A DNA stretch of 64,000 bases, taken from positions 930,001 to 994,000 of the forward strand of contig NZ_CP180210.1 in the NCBI RefSeq assembly GCF_047556435.1, given 5' to 3'. The notes beneath the pieces are model-generated. The model ran no database searches and was not told where the DNA came from. It worked only from the letters and a program-made list of their open reading frames with translations. This document shows, one piece after another, positions 1-8,998 of this stretch. The stretch's first letter is position 1; every line of letters starts with the position of its first letter. The position numbers were made by a program, and so were the translations under genes. This stretch comes from Alteromonas sp047556435. Lineage in GTDB: Bacteria; Pseudomonadota; Gammaproteobacteria; Enterobacterales; Alteromonadaceae.

Positions 1-2
1 AG

Positions 3-425
3 AACCTGCACGAGTATTTCCGACAACTGGCACCGGAAGAAGGCACGGAGAACGAGGCGATCAGCGTAAATAACCGTAAGATACAAACGTTGCGAAATGC
101 CGACGGCGTGATGATGGCAACGTTTAAAACGCTGTGCGAGGGCCCCCGAAGCCAGAGTGATTATATAGAAATCAGCCGTTGCTACCACTCAGTGTTAGTT
201 GCCGATGTGAAGCAAATGGGGCAGAACAACGACGATGTCGCCAGACGATTTATTGCGATGGTAGATGAGTTTTACGAGCGTCATGTGAAGCTGATTATGT
301 CAGCCGAGGTGGCACTTGAGTCGTTATACAGCGAAGGGCGACTGAGTTTTGAATTCAGACGTTGTCTGAGTCGGCTTAAAGAAATGCAGTCTCACGATTA
401 TCTGGCGACAGAACATTTACCATAA
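3..425 (+). CDS. zapE: Cell division protein ZapE (AFG1-like ATPase), C-terminal part
   Basis: The frame is open from the left edge of the window, so this is the last 140 codons of a gene that starts upstream. The visible part matches the C-terminal region of the AFG1/ZapE P-loop ATPases as I remember them from E. coli: a CEGPRSQSDYIEI stretch, then DDVARRFIAMVDEFYE, KLIMSAEV and a terminal EMQSHDYL near the stop. ZapE is known as a cytoplasmic ATPase that associates with the Z ring. The Walker motifs lie outside the window, so ATPase competence cannot be judged. A TTG at 90 could be mistaken for a start, but the conserved family sequence runs upstream of it. The gene is followed by a 110-bp gap before yeeN on the same strand. 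Confidence 0.88.
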   Translation, partial: NLHEYFRQLAPEEGTENEAISVNNRKIQTLRNADGVMMATFKTLCEGPRSQSDYIEISRCYHSVLVADVKQMGQNNDDVARRFIAMVDEFYERHVKLIMSAEVALESLYSEGRLSFEFRRCLSRLKEMQSHDYLATEHLP

Positions 426-535
426 GCGCTGTTATCGCTACCCTAAACGCTGTAGAATTCGGTCAATTTTTTGCCGGGCTGACGCAATACTTGAATCGCG
501 ACAGCTGGCGTTACGCAACATGCAAGAGAACTAAG

Positions 536-1261
536 ATGGGAAGAGCATTTGAAGTAAGAAAGGCGGCCATGGCCAAAACGGCTGGCGCCAAAACCAAAGT
601 GTACTCTAAATACGGCAAAGAAATTTACGTCTGTGCCAAAAATGGTGGTGCCGATCCGGATACCAACCTGTCTCTGCGTCGCCTGATGGATAAAGCCAAG
701 AAAGATCAGGTACCAGGGCATGTTATTGATAAGGCAATTGATAAAGCTGCCGGCGGTGCTGGTGAAGATTTTCAGCCGATGCGCTATGAAGGCTTTGGGC
801 CTGGCAACTGCATGGTGATCGTCGACTGTTTGTCTGACAACGCAAACCGTACCATTACGGATGTGCGTAACTGCTTTACCAAAACCAACTCGAAGCTGGG
901 TGCACAAGGTGCGGTGTCGCATATGTTTGACCACCAGGCTGTATTTCAGTTTGCCGGCGATGATGAAGATGCGATTCTGGAAGTACTGATGGAAGCCGAT
1001 GTCGATGTGACAGAGGTTGAGTGTGAAGACGGCAAGGTTACTGTGTACGCACCTCACACCGAGTTTTATCAGGTAAAGACGGCGCTGACAGAGGCCTATC
1101 CGGACATTAATTTTGACGCTGAGGAGATGAGCTGGATCCCGCAAACGGAAACAGAAATCAGCGAAGAAGACATGCCGATGTTTGAAAAGTTTATGGATAT
1201 GCTGAACGATTGTGATGATGTGCAGGATGTTTATCACAATGCGGTAACGCCAAACTCATAA
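536..1261 (+). CDS. yeeN: YebC/PmpR (TACO1) family protein, YeeN type
   Basis: This is a 241-residue protein of the YebC/PmpR/TACO1 family. The ATG at 536 is preferred because the product then begins MGRAFEVRK, as family members do; the frame extends 15 codons further upstream without similarity. Visible family motifs are KIYxK-like KVYSKYGKEIY near residue 27, VPGHVIDKAIDKA near 60, YEGFGPGN near 80, NRTITDVR, GAVSHMF and a C-terminal DDVQDVYHN. The MGR start and the DDVQ-VYHN end resemble E. coli YeeN more than YebC. Family members have been described as DNA-binding regulators and, more recently, as translation factors acting on poly-proline stalling. Which of these applies here cannot be read from sequence. 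A strong terminator follows. Confidence 0.92.
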   Translation: MGRAFEVRKAAMAKTAGAKTKVYSKYGKEIYVCAKNGGADPDTNLSLRRLMDKAKKDQVPGHVIDKAIDKAAGGAGEDFQPMRYEGFGPGNCMVIVDCLSDNANRTITDVRNCFTKTNSKLGAQGAVSHMFDHQAVFQFAGDDEDAILEVLMEADVDVTEVECEDGKVTVYAPHTEFYQVKTALTEAYPDINFDAEEMSWIPQTETEISEEDMPMFEKFMDMLNDCDDVQDVYHNAVTPNS

Positions 1262-1317
1262 TCGTCAGCAGATAACGATTACAAAGCGCTGTTAAGCTGG
1301 TTGCGCAAAAAAATGTA

Positions 1318-1346
1318 ATGCCCTCATTCAATGAGGGCATTTTTTT
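1318..1346 (+). terminator. Rho-independent terminator of yeeN
   Basis: A perfect 10-bp stem (ATGCCCTCAT 1318-1327 with ATGAGGGCAT 1331-1340) closes a 3-nt loop and is followed by six T residues. It lies about 55 bp after the yeeN stop. Confidence 0.92.
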
Positions 1347-1486
1347 GTGCCGCTTTTAGCGCCACAACCAGTGAGGTTGTATCAGCCATTTTTGTGCCGT
1401 TGGCTTAAGTCTATGAACGCCTTGGCGCATAACACCGCTGTGAGGGCAAAAAATAGTAACGCGGGGGGCGGGTTACACGTTTAATA

Positions 1487-1927
1487 TCAAGTGCCGGCGT
1501 TCTGACTGAACCCCTTTTCCGCCAGCCATGACAAGGCGCTCGCTTCGTCACTGAACACGCCAAGCGGTATGCCGACGTTCTTGTAAATTCGTTCAAATTG
1601 AGACTTAACTATGGCCTCTATGGTGGTTTGTCCGGTTACCAGAGCTCCCACAGCCATGCCATGCCGGGCCCGCCACGCAATCGATTTTTCCAGCTCCAGT
1701 TCGCCGTCCTTGGTAAGCAATGCCGAGCCGTGCAGAAAACCAAGAAACGCCCACTTTTGCTTACCCAAACCTGTAATGACATCAATCATATCGTTGGCAT
1801 AGCGCGCAATGGCAATTTTGTCGGCGATCCCTTCGGCCGATACCGCCACAATGTTTCCCAGCACAGCAATGGAATATTGACCGTACTTGCTTTTAAGCTG
1901 CGCGTTGGGATTTGTAAATATCTTCAT
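1487..1927 (-). CDS. Hypothetical protein, 146 aa, STAS/SpoIIAA-like appearance
   Basis: I do not recognise this 146-residue protein with certainty. It starts MKIFTNPNAQLKSKYGQYSIAVLGN and has no signal peptide or membrane segment, so it is probably cytoplasmic. The pattern of short hydrophobic strands alternating with helices (SIAVLGNIVAVSAEG, MIDVITGL, WAFLGFLHGSALL, HGMAVGALVTG, SEDEASALSWL-like C-terminus) resembles STAS/SpoIIAA-like proteins, many of which begin with a strand that reports a value and end with a DEASALSWL-type helix. This is a fold-level impression only. The gene stands alone, with a long gap on its 5' side and the yeeN terminator on its 3' side in convergent orientation. 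Confidence 0.6.
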   Translation of the reverse strand: MKIFTNPNAQLKSKYGQYSIAVLGNIVAVSAEGIADKIAIARYANDMIDVITGLGKQKWAFLGFLHGSALLTKDGELELEKSIAWRARHGMAVGALVTGQTTIEAIVKSQFERIYKNVGIPLGVFSDEASALSWLAEKGFSQNAGT

Positions 1928-2437
1928 TTAGAACTCGATGCAACTTATCTACAATGATGTTTATGCTACTACTTTGAAAACCCAGAGTAATAAGAATGAC
2001 TACGCGAGTATAGGTAGAGAGAGCAGGCGCGTAAACAACACCGGTTGTCGTATATGCGCTCAGGCTTCACCATTCCCACTCATTTATAAAGGGATAATGC
2101 ATAACATGCAATACGAAGGAAGCATTTAAAACACAGCTAGGCATGGTAGCGGCAAGGTCTCGAAATCACGGTTGTCATTGCCCCCACAGGCTCACAGGTG
2201 ACCTACTGTGATAGGCGTGTTCCCTCTCGCTGGTGGTGGACGCTGCGATCACTTGATAACCTATACACGCGAGACGTCGTCAGAGTAAGCCAGAAAAGAA
2301 GGGTAGAATAAGCAACCGGCAGACACACTTACATACCGTGTTGATTTTACTCTCAGTGACGCTTTATTGTTTATCGAGGCGTGGCGTGATGTGCATCTGC
2401 CCTGAAGGGCGCCTTGATAAACAGAACGAGTAAGGAT
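1928..2437. other. Intergenic region with a long imperfect inverted repeat
   Basis: No credible gene is seen in this stretch. A 13-bp inverted repeat with one mismatch (2369-2381 and 2410-2422, arms GTTTATCGAGGCG and CGCCTTGATAAAC) encloses 28 nt. It could be a second structure downstream of the DUF4168 gene or part of a small RNA. The 5' part should hold the promoter of the minus-strand hypothetical gene. Confidence 0.5.
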
Positions 2438-2469
2438 GTAAAGCGCCGCGAATTCTCGCCGCGCTTTAC
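2438..2469 (-). terminator. Stem-loop after the DUF4168 gene
   Basis: A perfect 9-bp stem (GTAAAGCGC 2438-2446 with GCGCTTTAC 2461-2469) lies 22 bp beyond the stop of the minus-strand gene. No T tract follows in that direction, so termination is plausible but not certain. Confidence 0.45.
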
Positions 2470-2490
2470 ATTGTTGTTCGTGGTATGCAA

Positions 2491-2913
2491 TCAGCTGTCA
2501 GCTTTTTGTGCTTGCTGACGTGATTCCAGTTCTGCCGAAATTTTCTTCGCAATGCGGCTACGTAAGGCCTTATCCTGATTGGCAGCCAGTGAAATTTCAC
2601 GGTACTTTTCTACGTCCATGCCACTGTCAGCAATAGCTGTCTCCATTTTCCCTCTGGCTTCTTTTTGAAGCTTCATTGCTTTTTCCTGATCGCCAGCTGA
2701 CTGAATTTTTGCCTGATATTCCTGACCAATAAACTGAACAGAAACATACGCATCAACAAAGTTCTCTACCTGTTTCTCGGTAACCTGAATCTGTTTCTGG
2801 GCTTGAGCCTGGGCTTTGGGAGCCTGTGTGTTTTGCTGTTGTGCAATCGCTGCACCTGAGGCGAGTCCAGTTGTCAGGACGGCGGTGAGAAGAGTGTGTT
2901 TGATAAGCTTCAT
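2491..2913 (-). CDS. DUF4168 domain-containing secreted protein
   Basis: This 140-residue protein has a clear Sec signal peptide (MKLIKHTLLTAVLTTGLASGAAIAQ, cleavage after about residue 24). A low-complexity Q/A-rich linker follows to about residue 42, then a helical domain resembling DUF4168: VTEKQVENFVDAYVSV, then KMETAIADSGMDVEKYREI and a terminal ISAEL segment. The function of this family is not established; the protein is expected in the periplasm. It is monocistronic, read away from rnpB, with the start codon preceded by an AGGAGC ribosome-binding site on the minus strand. Confidence 0.78.
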   Translation of the reverse strand: MKLIKHTLLTAVLTTGLASGAAIAQQQNTQAPKAQAQAQKQIQVTEKQVENFVDAYVSVQFIGQEYQAKIQSAGDQEKAMKLQKEARGKMETAIADSGMDVEKYREISLAANQDKALRSRIAKKISAELESRQQAQKADS

Positions 2914-3184
2914 GTAAGCTCCTTAACATTGTCGTGAATTACAATCGACAGAATGAAGTGATGCTCCCGCTGTCGATTTCTTGGCAACTGAATAGGGTCG
3001 GGCAATAGTGAGTGCAAAAAGTTCGGAAATTTTTTAAAAGATTATTGAGGGCGTGCTCATCAGGACGCAACAACGGCCATTGCTACCAGTCTCATCACAG
3101 GCGCTTGCTCCACTCTCTCTCAGGGTCGGGAAGCAAAATGGAGCAATGCGAAAATTTGTCGTCGCGTACCTGCTGCGTATCAGG

Positions 3185-3190
3185 TAGAAT
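3185..3190 (+). promoter_or_regulatory. -10 box of the rnpB promoter with GC-rich discriminator
   Basis: TAGAAT ends 7 nt before the predicted 5' end of RNase P RNA. The intervening sequence GCGCGCC is strongly GC-rich, as in promoters of stable RNA genes under stringent control. I found no convincing -35 hexamer at normal spacing. Confidence 0.5.
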
Positions 3191-3197
3191 GCGCGCC

Positions 3198-3545
<348 letters not shown>

Positions 3546-3670
3546 CTCTTCTGCGTAACGGTTTGCTACGCGGGTATTATTTCAGACACTTCTCATTTCG
3601 ACCTCTTGCGTGTACGCTTAAGGCGCACCTGTTCCAGGGACAGGCACTGTATTTTTTTCAAGGAGTTTTT

Positions 3671-4960
3671 ATGCGTATTACCTCTGTTGCCATTGCGGTT
3701 GGCGTTGTTGTGGCTGTTGGTGCGGCGGCCACCTGGTACACCAAGAATCAATATAATGAAGCCATCGCCAATCAGTTGGCCAAAGCCACTACCTACTATG
3801 ATGACATAGGGATGGAAGTCACCCGCGATGTGACGCAAAGCAGCTTCTTTAGCCTTTCTGACAAAATCACCATTACTGCAACGCAGGCCATGTTTGAAAA
3901 AATGGATACCGGCTACAGGCCGAGCGAGCCTGCAACGTTCAGCATGCTTAGCGACTGTTCTGTTTTACCGTTATACGTAACCTGTGACAGTGTGTTTGAA
4001 CTGGGTACGGACGAATTATCTTTAATGCTTTCAGAGATTACTAAAGGCTTTAACTATTCATTGAAGTCTTCGGTCAACGCGTTGACAAGCAGCATTCATT
4101 ACACCTTCGTGTCTGATGCATTAACCCGTGAGGAAGATGGCGTACTGGTAAATATAAAGCCGATACGCTTAACCAGTGAAAGCGACCTGTCTATGAGCGA
4201 AGCGGAACTGGAAGGAAGCTGGGATGGTTTAACGCTGGAAAAAGCAGCCAGTCAGGAAAAGATAACGGTAGGTGAGATGGAAATGAAACTGGACATCGAA
4301 TACCTTGAAGATCTGCTTTATACCGGTGATACCGAATTGACACTGTCTTCTTTTGATTTAAGCAACGCTGCGGCTGGTTCTACGCTGGCGGCTGAGAAAA
4401 TCAATTTCTCGACAACAACGTGGCAACGTGATGACAGCACTTTCGGTGTTAACTATAACGTGACTGGCGACAGCGTGACTGCCACCGGTGAAATGCCCCT
4501 GGACGTCAAAGACATAGTGTTAAAGTTTCAGCTTGAAGGGATGAGTCAGGCGGCGATGAAATACCTGATAGGGTATAACAATTCTGCTGCCGATATGCAA
4601 AACCCGGAAGCGGTTGCAAAAATGATTGATATCCTGGGTGAAAACCCACTATCCATGACAATTGATGATATCTCTGCGGTTTATAATGATGCGGAAATTG
4701 AGCTTGAGGGTAAGTTCGACTTGCAACGCTTTGATATGGGCATTCTGCAGTCTGGGCAGATGCCCGGAAGGGTCAGCGGTACGCTAAATATAGAACTGGA
4801 TGAAAAAGCGCCGCAAGTGCTGCCTGCTCTTGTGCCCATGCTGAACCAATATGTCCAGATGCAGATGGTGGAGGTTGATGAAGAGGGCGATTTTTCTTCC
4901 ACAATCACGATAAAAGATCGCAAAGTCACTGCTAACGGTCAACTGGTTACTGAGTTGTAA
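3671..4960 (+). CDS. DUF945 (YdgA-like) family protein
   Basis: This 429-residue protein starts with one hydrophobic segment (MRITSVAIAVGVVVAVGAAA), an uncleaved anchor or signal peptide, followed by a long predicted periplasmic region. The architecture and mid-protein patterns match the DUF945/YdgA family: an N-terminal anchor, then YYDDIGMEVTRDVTQSSFFS, a repeated beta-rich body and a C-terminal ALVPMLNQYVQMQMV segment. E. coli YdgA is an inner-membrane-associated protein of poorly defined function. The ATG at 3671 is chosen because AAGGAG (3660-3665) precedes it and the anchor follows at once; the longer frame would run into the rnpB 3' flank. The gene lies about 125 bp downstream of rnpB and appears monocistronic. 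Confidence 0.8.
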   Translation: MRITSVAIAVGVVVAVGAAATWYTKNQYNEAIANQLAKATTYYDDIGMEVTRDVTQSSFFSLSDKITITATQAMFEKMDTGYRPSEPATFSMLSDCSVLPLYVTCDSVFELGTDELSLMLSEITKGFNYSLKSSVNALTSSIHYTFVSDALTREEDGVLVNIKPIRLTSESDLSMSEAELEGSWDGLTLEKAASQEKITVGEMEMKLDIEYLEDLLYTGDTELTLSSFDLSNAAAGSTLAAEKINFSTTTWQRDDSTFGVNYNVTGDSVTATGEMPLDVKDIVLKFQLEGMSQAAMKYLIGYNNSAADMQNPEAVAKMIDILGENPLSMTIDDISAVYNDAEIELEGKFDLQRFDMGILQSGQMPGRVSGTLNIELDEKAPQVLPALVPMLNQYVQMQMVEVDEEGDFSSTITIKDRKVTANGQLVTEL

Positions 4961-5035
4961 TCCCTGAATGCACCACGGCATCTGTCCGTGGTGCTCCTTC
5001 TATTTTGCATAGTTCCTGCGCTCTCGCCGGTATTT

Positions 5036-6463
5036 TCAGATTGTGCCGGTTTCTTTCTGCACGCGATTGACATGAGAAGCCTCTCTGAAATGCCAGCCCA
5101 GTACGCAGATGATAATAAAGTACACAGGTAGCCAAAAGGTAGACAGATTCACGTCGATAGCAGACTGAATTAGCAACGTCAGCACGCCGCTGCGACATGC
5201 CAGCAGAAAGGGAGAAACATCGGCATTGCTGCGCTTAAAAACACCGCTGAGTAATGCACAGATAAACAGTGCGGTCAGTCCTGCGCCAATAATGCCCTGA
5301 GTTGCAAGTGTTTCCAGATAATCATTATGAGCGCGTTGAGACATGCCACTGTTACCCAGCGAGGCGGGCTTATAATTATGCTGAACATAAGGGTATGTGC
5401 CCGCGCCGGTGCCGGTAAGCGGAAAGTCAGCGAAAACGTGTATAGCGGTCTCGCGAAGCTGCTGCCTGCCGTTGTCTTCAAACTCATACTGGGTAAACCG
5501 TTCAAAGGCGGACGACTGCACGAACAGTAACGACCCGACGATTAGCACAAGGCTGCCCGCAATGAGAGCGCGTGGACGCATAAGTGCTTGTCGCCGATCA
5601 GCCTGAAGCAGCACATAACTTCCAAAAACCAGCAATACGCTTAATGTCAGTGACAGTACTGCTCCGCGAGAGGCCGTATTGAGTAACGTGATGTACGTCA
5701 GCCCCGTTAGCAGCACGACGATTGCGAGTTTCAGAAATGAGCGACTGAACAGCCAGTTCGTGGCGATGCCACTGCGAAGGCGTATCGACTGATATATCGA
5801 CATACTCCAGCCTGTACCCAGGGCGACAGACATCGCAAGGTACGTCGCATACTGGTTTTTATAACTGTAGGTGCCCCGGATCCCTTCTCGCCAGGGATAA
5901 TCCCACGGCGGGATAGCCGGGATGATGTCGAAACGTCCTGCTGTTGCAAAATTCAGCAGACTGTAAACGCTGGTGATTGCCGCGATGATCACCATCACCG
6001 CAATGAGGGTTTCGGCTGTCTGCCGGAATTGGCAAAGACGGTACACCAGAGGCACAAGCGCTACCAGTGCAGCAAATTTAATCACTTCAGTTAGTGTCGC
6101 AAACCGGTAGAGACTCAACGCTGGTGACTCGCTCATCAGCGGGTGCGTGTACCAGGAAAAGGCTGACGGGCTCAACAGTTTTAGTAAGCTAAGCGGCATT
6201 GGAAGAAGGTACAGCATGTGATAACAAATCCAGATGATGCCTGGTATCACAATGTATCTGATTGACGAATGACGCACCCTGTCGCGGGATTGACTTAGTA
6301 ACAGTAGTGAAAAACTAAGGAAAATAAGCGCCGCTGTCAGCATTTGCTCCCATAATAGCTCGGCACCGTGCAGCCATGGCGTGACAATAAGCATTGTACT
6401 CATCAGAACTGCCGCCGCCTTCGTGGGAAAATCAGCGGATCTTGGGACTAACGTAAATGGCAT
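5036..6463 (-). CDS. O-antigen ligase / polymerase (Wzy_C) family membrane protein
   Basis: This 475-residue integral membrane protein has about 10-12 hydrophobic segments. It carries the Wzy_C signature region: a large periplasmic loop with TGTGAGTYPYV (about 350-360) and a conserved AHNDYLETLATQGIIG (about 381-396). Family members either polymerise lipid-linked repeat units or ligate O-antigen to lipid A-core. The start overlaps the end of the upstream minus-strand gene by 32 bp, which suggests translational coupling. The pair lies about 29 kb from the main EPS locus, which has its own Wzy-like protein, so this one may serve a second polysaccharide or the VpsL-Q-type pathway discussed in the findings. 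Ligase and polymerase cannot be told apart from sequence. Confidence 0.85.
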   Translation of the reverse strand: MPFTLVPRSADFPTKAAAVLMSTMLIVTPWLHGAELLWEQMLTAALIFLSFSLLLLSQSRDRVRHSSIRYIVIPGIIWICYHMLYLLPMPLSLLKLLSPSAFSWYTHPLMSESPALSLYRFATLTEVIKFAALVALVPLVYRLCQFRQTAETLIAVMVIIAAITSVYSLLNFATAGRFDIIPAIPPWDYPWREGIRGTYSYKNQYATYLAMSVALGTGWSMSIYQSIRLRSGIATNWLFSRSFLKLAIVVLLTGLTYITLLNTASRGAVLSLTLSVLLVFGSYVLLQADRRQALMRPRALIAGSLVLIVGSLLFVQSSAFERFTQYEFEDNGRQQLRETAIHVFADFPLTGTGAGTYPYVQHNYKPASLGNSGMSQRAHNDYLETLATQGIIGAGLTALFICALLSGVFKRSNADVSPFLLACRSGVLTLLIQSAIDVNLSTFWLPVYFIIICVLGWHFREASHVNRVQKETGTI

Positions 6464-7202
6464 GCAAGGTTCTCAGTAAATAGGACGTGTCCCGGTTAGG
6501 GGAAAATTGCGTAAACGGCAGAAAACGTTGATGGTTATACATTGCCTCTATGAGACGATAGCGGCTTTCCTGTTCTGATAGCATACTTTTTATCATGGGG
6601 CCGCTGAGAGCCCGTAAGTCATCCGGCAAATGTTGCCAGTCAGCCACAACGACAGGCCCCAATAACCATTGATTGGTTTTTTCCAGTCCACCGTTGTATA
6701 GCGCCAGCCGAAGCGTAGGTAAGCGCTCATCCAACGGCAAACCCAGCTGCGCCTCAAGCCAAACTGTCAAACCAATCGCAGGGTAGTGAGCAGGCTGACG
6801 CATTCTTATCTGTTCTAACTGGTGTCTGGCTGCACTTAAAAAATCAGGCCGTGCGCTGTTGGCATCCATTCCCACTTTGGCTCTGATCAGATACAGCTTC
6901 GCTAATAACAAGCGGGGTTGTGCGTAGTCCGGGAGCACTGTACTTAGTGTTTCTAATTGCGCCTGCATGGAGTTTAGTGACTGGGATGAGGCCTCAGGAT
7001 GCGGTGTGAAAAAAATCGCATCTACTTCAGTTTGTAGCGCTCTCACATTGAATGAAACCACGCCAATTAAAGATGTCAGACCCAACGTGCACAATACGAG
7101 CGCACACAGCAGATAACGCCTGGAGAAAGCCGATATCATTGAAGGAGGCCGCAGGTGACCGGCTTCATTTGTAGACTCATAGTGAAACGCGTTTCGGGAC
7201 AT
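6432..7202 (-). CDS. VpsP-like polysaccharide biosynthesis membrane protein (tentative)
   Basis: This 256-residue protein has an N-terminal cytoplasmic tail of about 30 residues, one membrane segment (RRYLLCALVLCTLGLTSLIG, about 28-47) and a helical C-terminal part of TPR-like character (LETLSTVLPDYAQPRLLLAK, AARHQLEQIRMRQPAHYPA). Its size, topology and position just upstream of an O-antigen-ligase-like gene resemble VpsP of Vibrio vps loci. That identification is from memory and remains tentative. The ATG at 7202 (MSRNAFHYES) is preferred over the longer frame, which has no membrane or domain content upstream. The stop lies inside the next gene, a 32-bp overlap. It probably acts as a partner or regulator of the adjacent polymerase. 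Confidence 0.6.
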   Translation of the reverse strand: MSRNAFHYESTNEAGHLRPPSMISAFSRRYLLCALVLCTLGLTSLIGVVSFNVRALQTEVDAIFFTPHPEASSQSLNSMQAQLETLSTVLPDYAQPRLLLAKLYLIRAKVGMDANSARPDFLSAARHQLEQIRMRQPAHYPAIGLTVWLEAQLGLPLDERLPTLRLALYNGGLEKTNQWLLGPVVVADWQHLPDDLRALSGPMIKSMLSEQESRYRLIEAMYNHQRFLPFTQFSPNRDTSYLLRTLHAIYVSPKIR

Positions 7203-7763
7203 TGGCGGTATTGTCAGTGGATGGATGCTGCCATCGGGATATAAACAAGAATATAGTAACGTGATGCGAAATTCTTGCCAGTATTTAACACTGTACACCG
7301 CCTGCGCGCGATTTTCAGGTATCCATGGCGAAGTGGGGGAAAGAAACAGGCAATATGTCTGCAGCTGTTAGGAAACCAGCGGTGTGATAACAAGGTATTC
7401 TCCCAATCAATATCAGGGCCGATGCGAATGTGCATGGTTCGTACGGCTCAGACTTTACGGTGTGTAGCTGTCACTCACAGTTGGATCCAGGCTTGTCGTC
7501 GCTCTCGCCGTGAGGCTGACGAACTCTGGCACAACAGGGGAGTCTGTCCGTATGCCTTGAACCGGGTAAAACTTACCTGGCCGAGCGTATATCCGGTGTA
7601 CCAGCAGCCAGGCCCGCTCAGGTTGCGCGATGCAAAATCATGGTTGTGGTGTCACGGTATGCGTAAAATGCGTGCCCTGTTGTTTTTTATTCGCTTTAAC
7701 CTTGCACTTATTGCGCAGGGGCCGTAGCGTTATAGTATCGATATGTTTTAAAAGGCTTGCAGG
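7203..7763. other. Intergenic region between divergent genes
   Basis: This 560-bp stretch separates the VpsP-like gene (-) from the exonuclease gene (+). An open frame of 150 codons on the plus strand (7275-7727) has no domain, signal or ribosome-binding site I can support. AAAAGG at 7750-7755 is the ribosome-binding site of the exonuclease gene. Nothing else was recognised. Confidence 0.4.
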
Positions 7764-8297
7764 TTGCCAACCCTTTTTCACCCCCCAACGATACTGGATG
7801 TCGAAGCCAGCGGCTTTGGTGCAAAAAGTTACCCTATTGAAATTGGGGTGGCCCGGTCTGATGGTGCGCGTTTTTGCCGGTTGATTCGTCCATTTGCGTC
7901 CTGGTCACACTGGGATGAGTCCGCTGAGCAGTTACATGGGATCAGCCGCAGATTGCTTGCTGAACACGGTGCCGATCCGGTGACAGTGTGCCACGAGCTC
8001 AATACCTTCATGGGAGACAGAACCGCCTATTCAGATGGCTGGGTTGTCGATCATTCCTGGCTGATAAAGTTGTTTGCTGAAGCTGGTATTCGCATGACGT
8101 TCAGACTTTCTGCGCTGGAGTATGTGTTGAATGAGTATCAAATGCATTACTGGCATGAGGTTAAGCAGCGCATTCATACTCCGGAGTGTGATGCCCGGCA
8201 TCGCGCGAGTGTCGATGCAGAATTGATCCAGAAGACGTTTATTGTAACGCGTGAGGCAAGTGATTCTGCAAAGCAGAAACAGGCAGGCGCGAGATGA
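7764..8297 (+). CDS. 3'-5' exonuclease of the DnaQ/RNase T (DEDDh) superfamily
   Basis: The 177-residue protein contains the exonuclease motifs of the DEDD superfamily: Exo I as LDVEASGFGAKSYPIEIG (D and E at about residues 12 and 14), a YSDGWVVDHSWL motif II with an aspartate, and Exo III as HRASVDAEL with the HxxxxD arrangement typical of DEDDh enzymes. Single-domain members of this size cleave DNA or RNA from the 3' end; the natural substrate is not predictable. The only start in front of Exo I is TTG at 7764, supported by AAAAGG eight bases upstream; an in-frame ATG at 7743 is followed at once by a stop. Its end overlaps the racemase start by 4 bp (ATGA), so the two genes are translated as a pair. 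Confidence 0.82.
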   Translation: MPTLFHPPTILDVEASGFGAKSYPIEIGVARSDGARFCRLIRPFASWSHWDESAEQLHGISRRLLAEHGADPVTVCHELNTFMGDRTAYSDGWVVDHSWLIKLFAEAGIRMTFRLSALEYVLNEYQMHYWHEVKQRIHTPECDARHRASVDAELIQKTFIVTREASDSAKQKQAGAR

Positions 8298-8998
8298 CCA
8301 GCAAACCGGTTCGTATTGGCATCATCGGCGGGATGAGCTGGCAGTCAACACAAAGTTACTACCAGCAAATCAACCAGCAGGTAAGTGAGCGCCTGGGAGG
8401 ACTGCACAGCGCAGACTTACTCATTCATAGTGTAGATTTTCAGCAAATCAGCCAATGGCAACATGACAATCGCTGGGATGCGCTGGCAGAAACGCTTTGT
8501 GACAGCGCGAGTCTGCTCTGTCAGGGCGGAGCACAGGCAATTGTTATTGCCACAAATACAATGCACAAAGTGGCGGCAGAAGTTGCTCGTGCCATTCCGG
8601 TACCGCTTATTCACATCGCTGATGCGACCGCCAAGCGCTGTCACCAGGTTGGTTCGCTGAAGGTAGGGTTGCTGGGGACGCGTTTTACCATGGAGCAACC
8701 GTTTTACCGTGAGCGTCTTGCCAGCCACCAACTGGAAGTTATCGTGCCGGATGACATTGAGCGCGACGCAGTACACAATATTATTTACGATGAGCTTTGC
8801 AAAGGAGTGATCAATGACGCTTCTAAGAAGCGCTATCTGGAAATTATTCAAAGGTTGCAGGCGCAAGGCGCCAAAGCCATCGTGTTAGGGTGCACTGAAA
8901 TTGGATTGCTGGTAAAGCAGGAACATTCATCGGTACCGCTGATTGACACTACTGCTGAGCATGTTGCAGCAATTGTGGACAGAATTTGTCAAAAATAA
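8294..8998 (+). CDS. Aspartate/glutamate racemase family protein, YgeA-like
   Basis: This 234-residue enzyme belongs to the PLP-independent Asp/Glu/hydantoin racemase superfamily. The N-terminus (IGIIGGMSWQSTQSYY), GLHSADLLIHSVDF, ATNTMHKV and the C-terminal GCTEIGLL follow E. coli YgeA closely. The second catalytic position is Cys200 in GCTE. The first, normally Cys in CNTAH-type racemases, is Thr87 in ATNTMH. From memory, E. coli YgeA also uses a Thr/Cys pair and is specific for L-aspartate and L-glutamate, so the same behaviour is inferred here. The gene is coupled by ATGA overlap to the exonuclease, an association without obvious metabolic logic. Its 3' end overlaps the convergent next gene by 10 bp. 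Confidence 0.86.
   Translation: MTSKPVRIGIIGGMSWQSTQSYYQQINQQVSERLGGLHSADLLIHSVDFQQISQWQHDNRWDALAETLCDSASLLCQGGAQAIVIATNTMHKVAAEVARAIPVPLIHIADATAKRCHQVGSLKVGLLGTRFTMEQPFYRERLASHQLEVIVPDDIERDAVHNIIYDELCKGVINDASKKRYLEIIQRLQAQGAKAIVLGCTEIGLLVKQEHSSVPLIDTTAEHVAAIVDRICQK

Noticed and set aside
443..1237. 264-codon minus-strand frame opposite yeeN
   Set aside because: It mirrors a conserved family gene and has no coding features of its own.
7275..7727. 150-codon plus-strand open frame
   Set aside because: It has no plausible ribosome-binding site and an arginine/cysteine/tryptophan-rich composition unlike neighbouring proteins.
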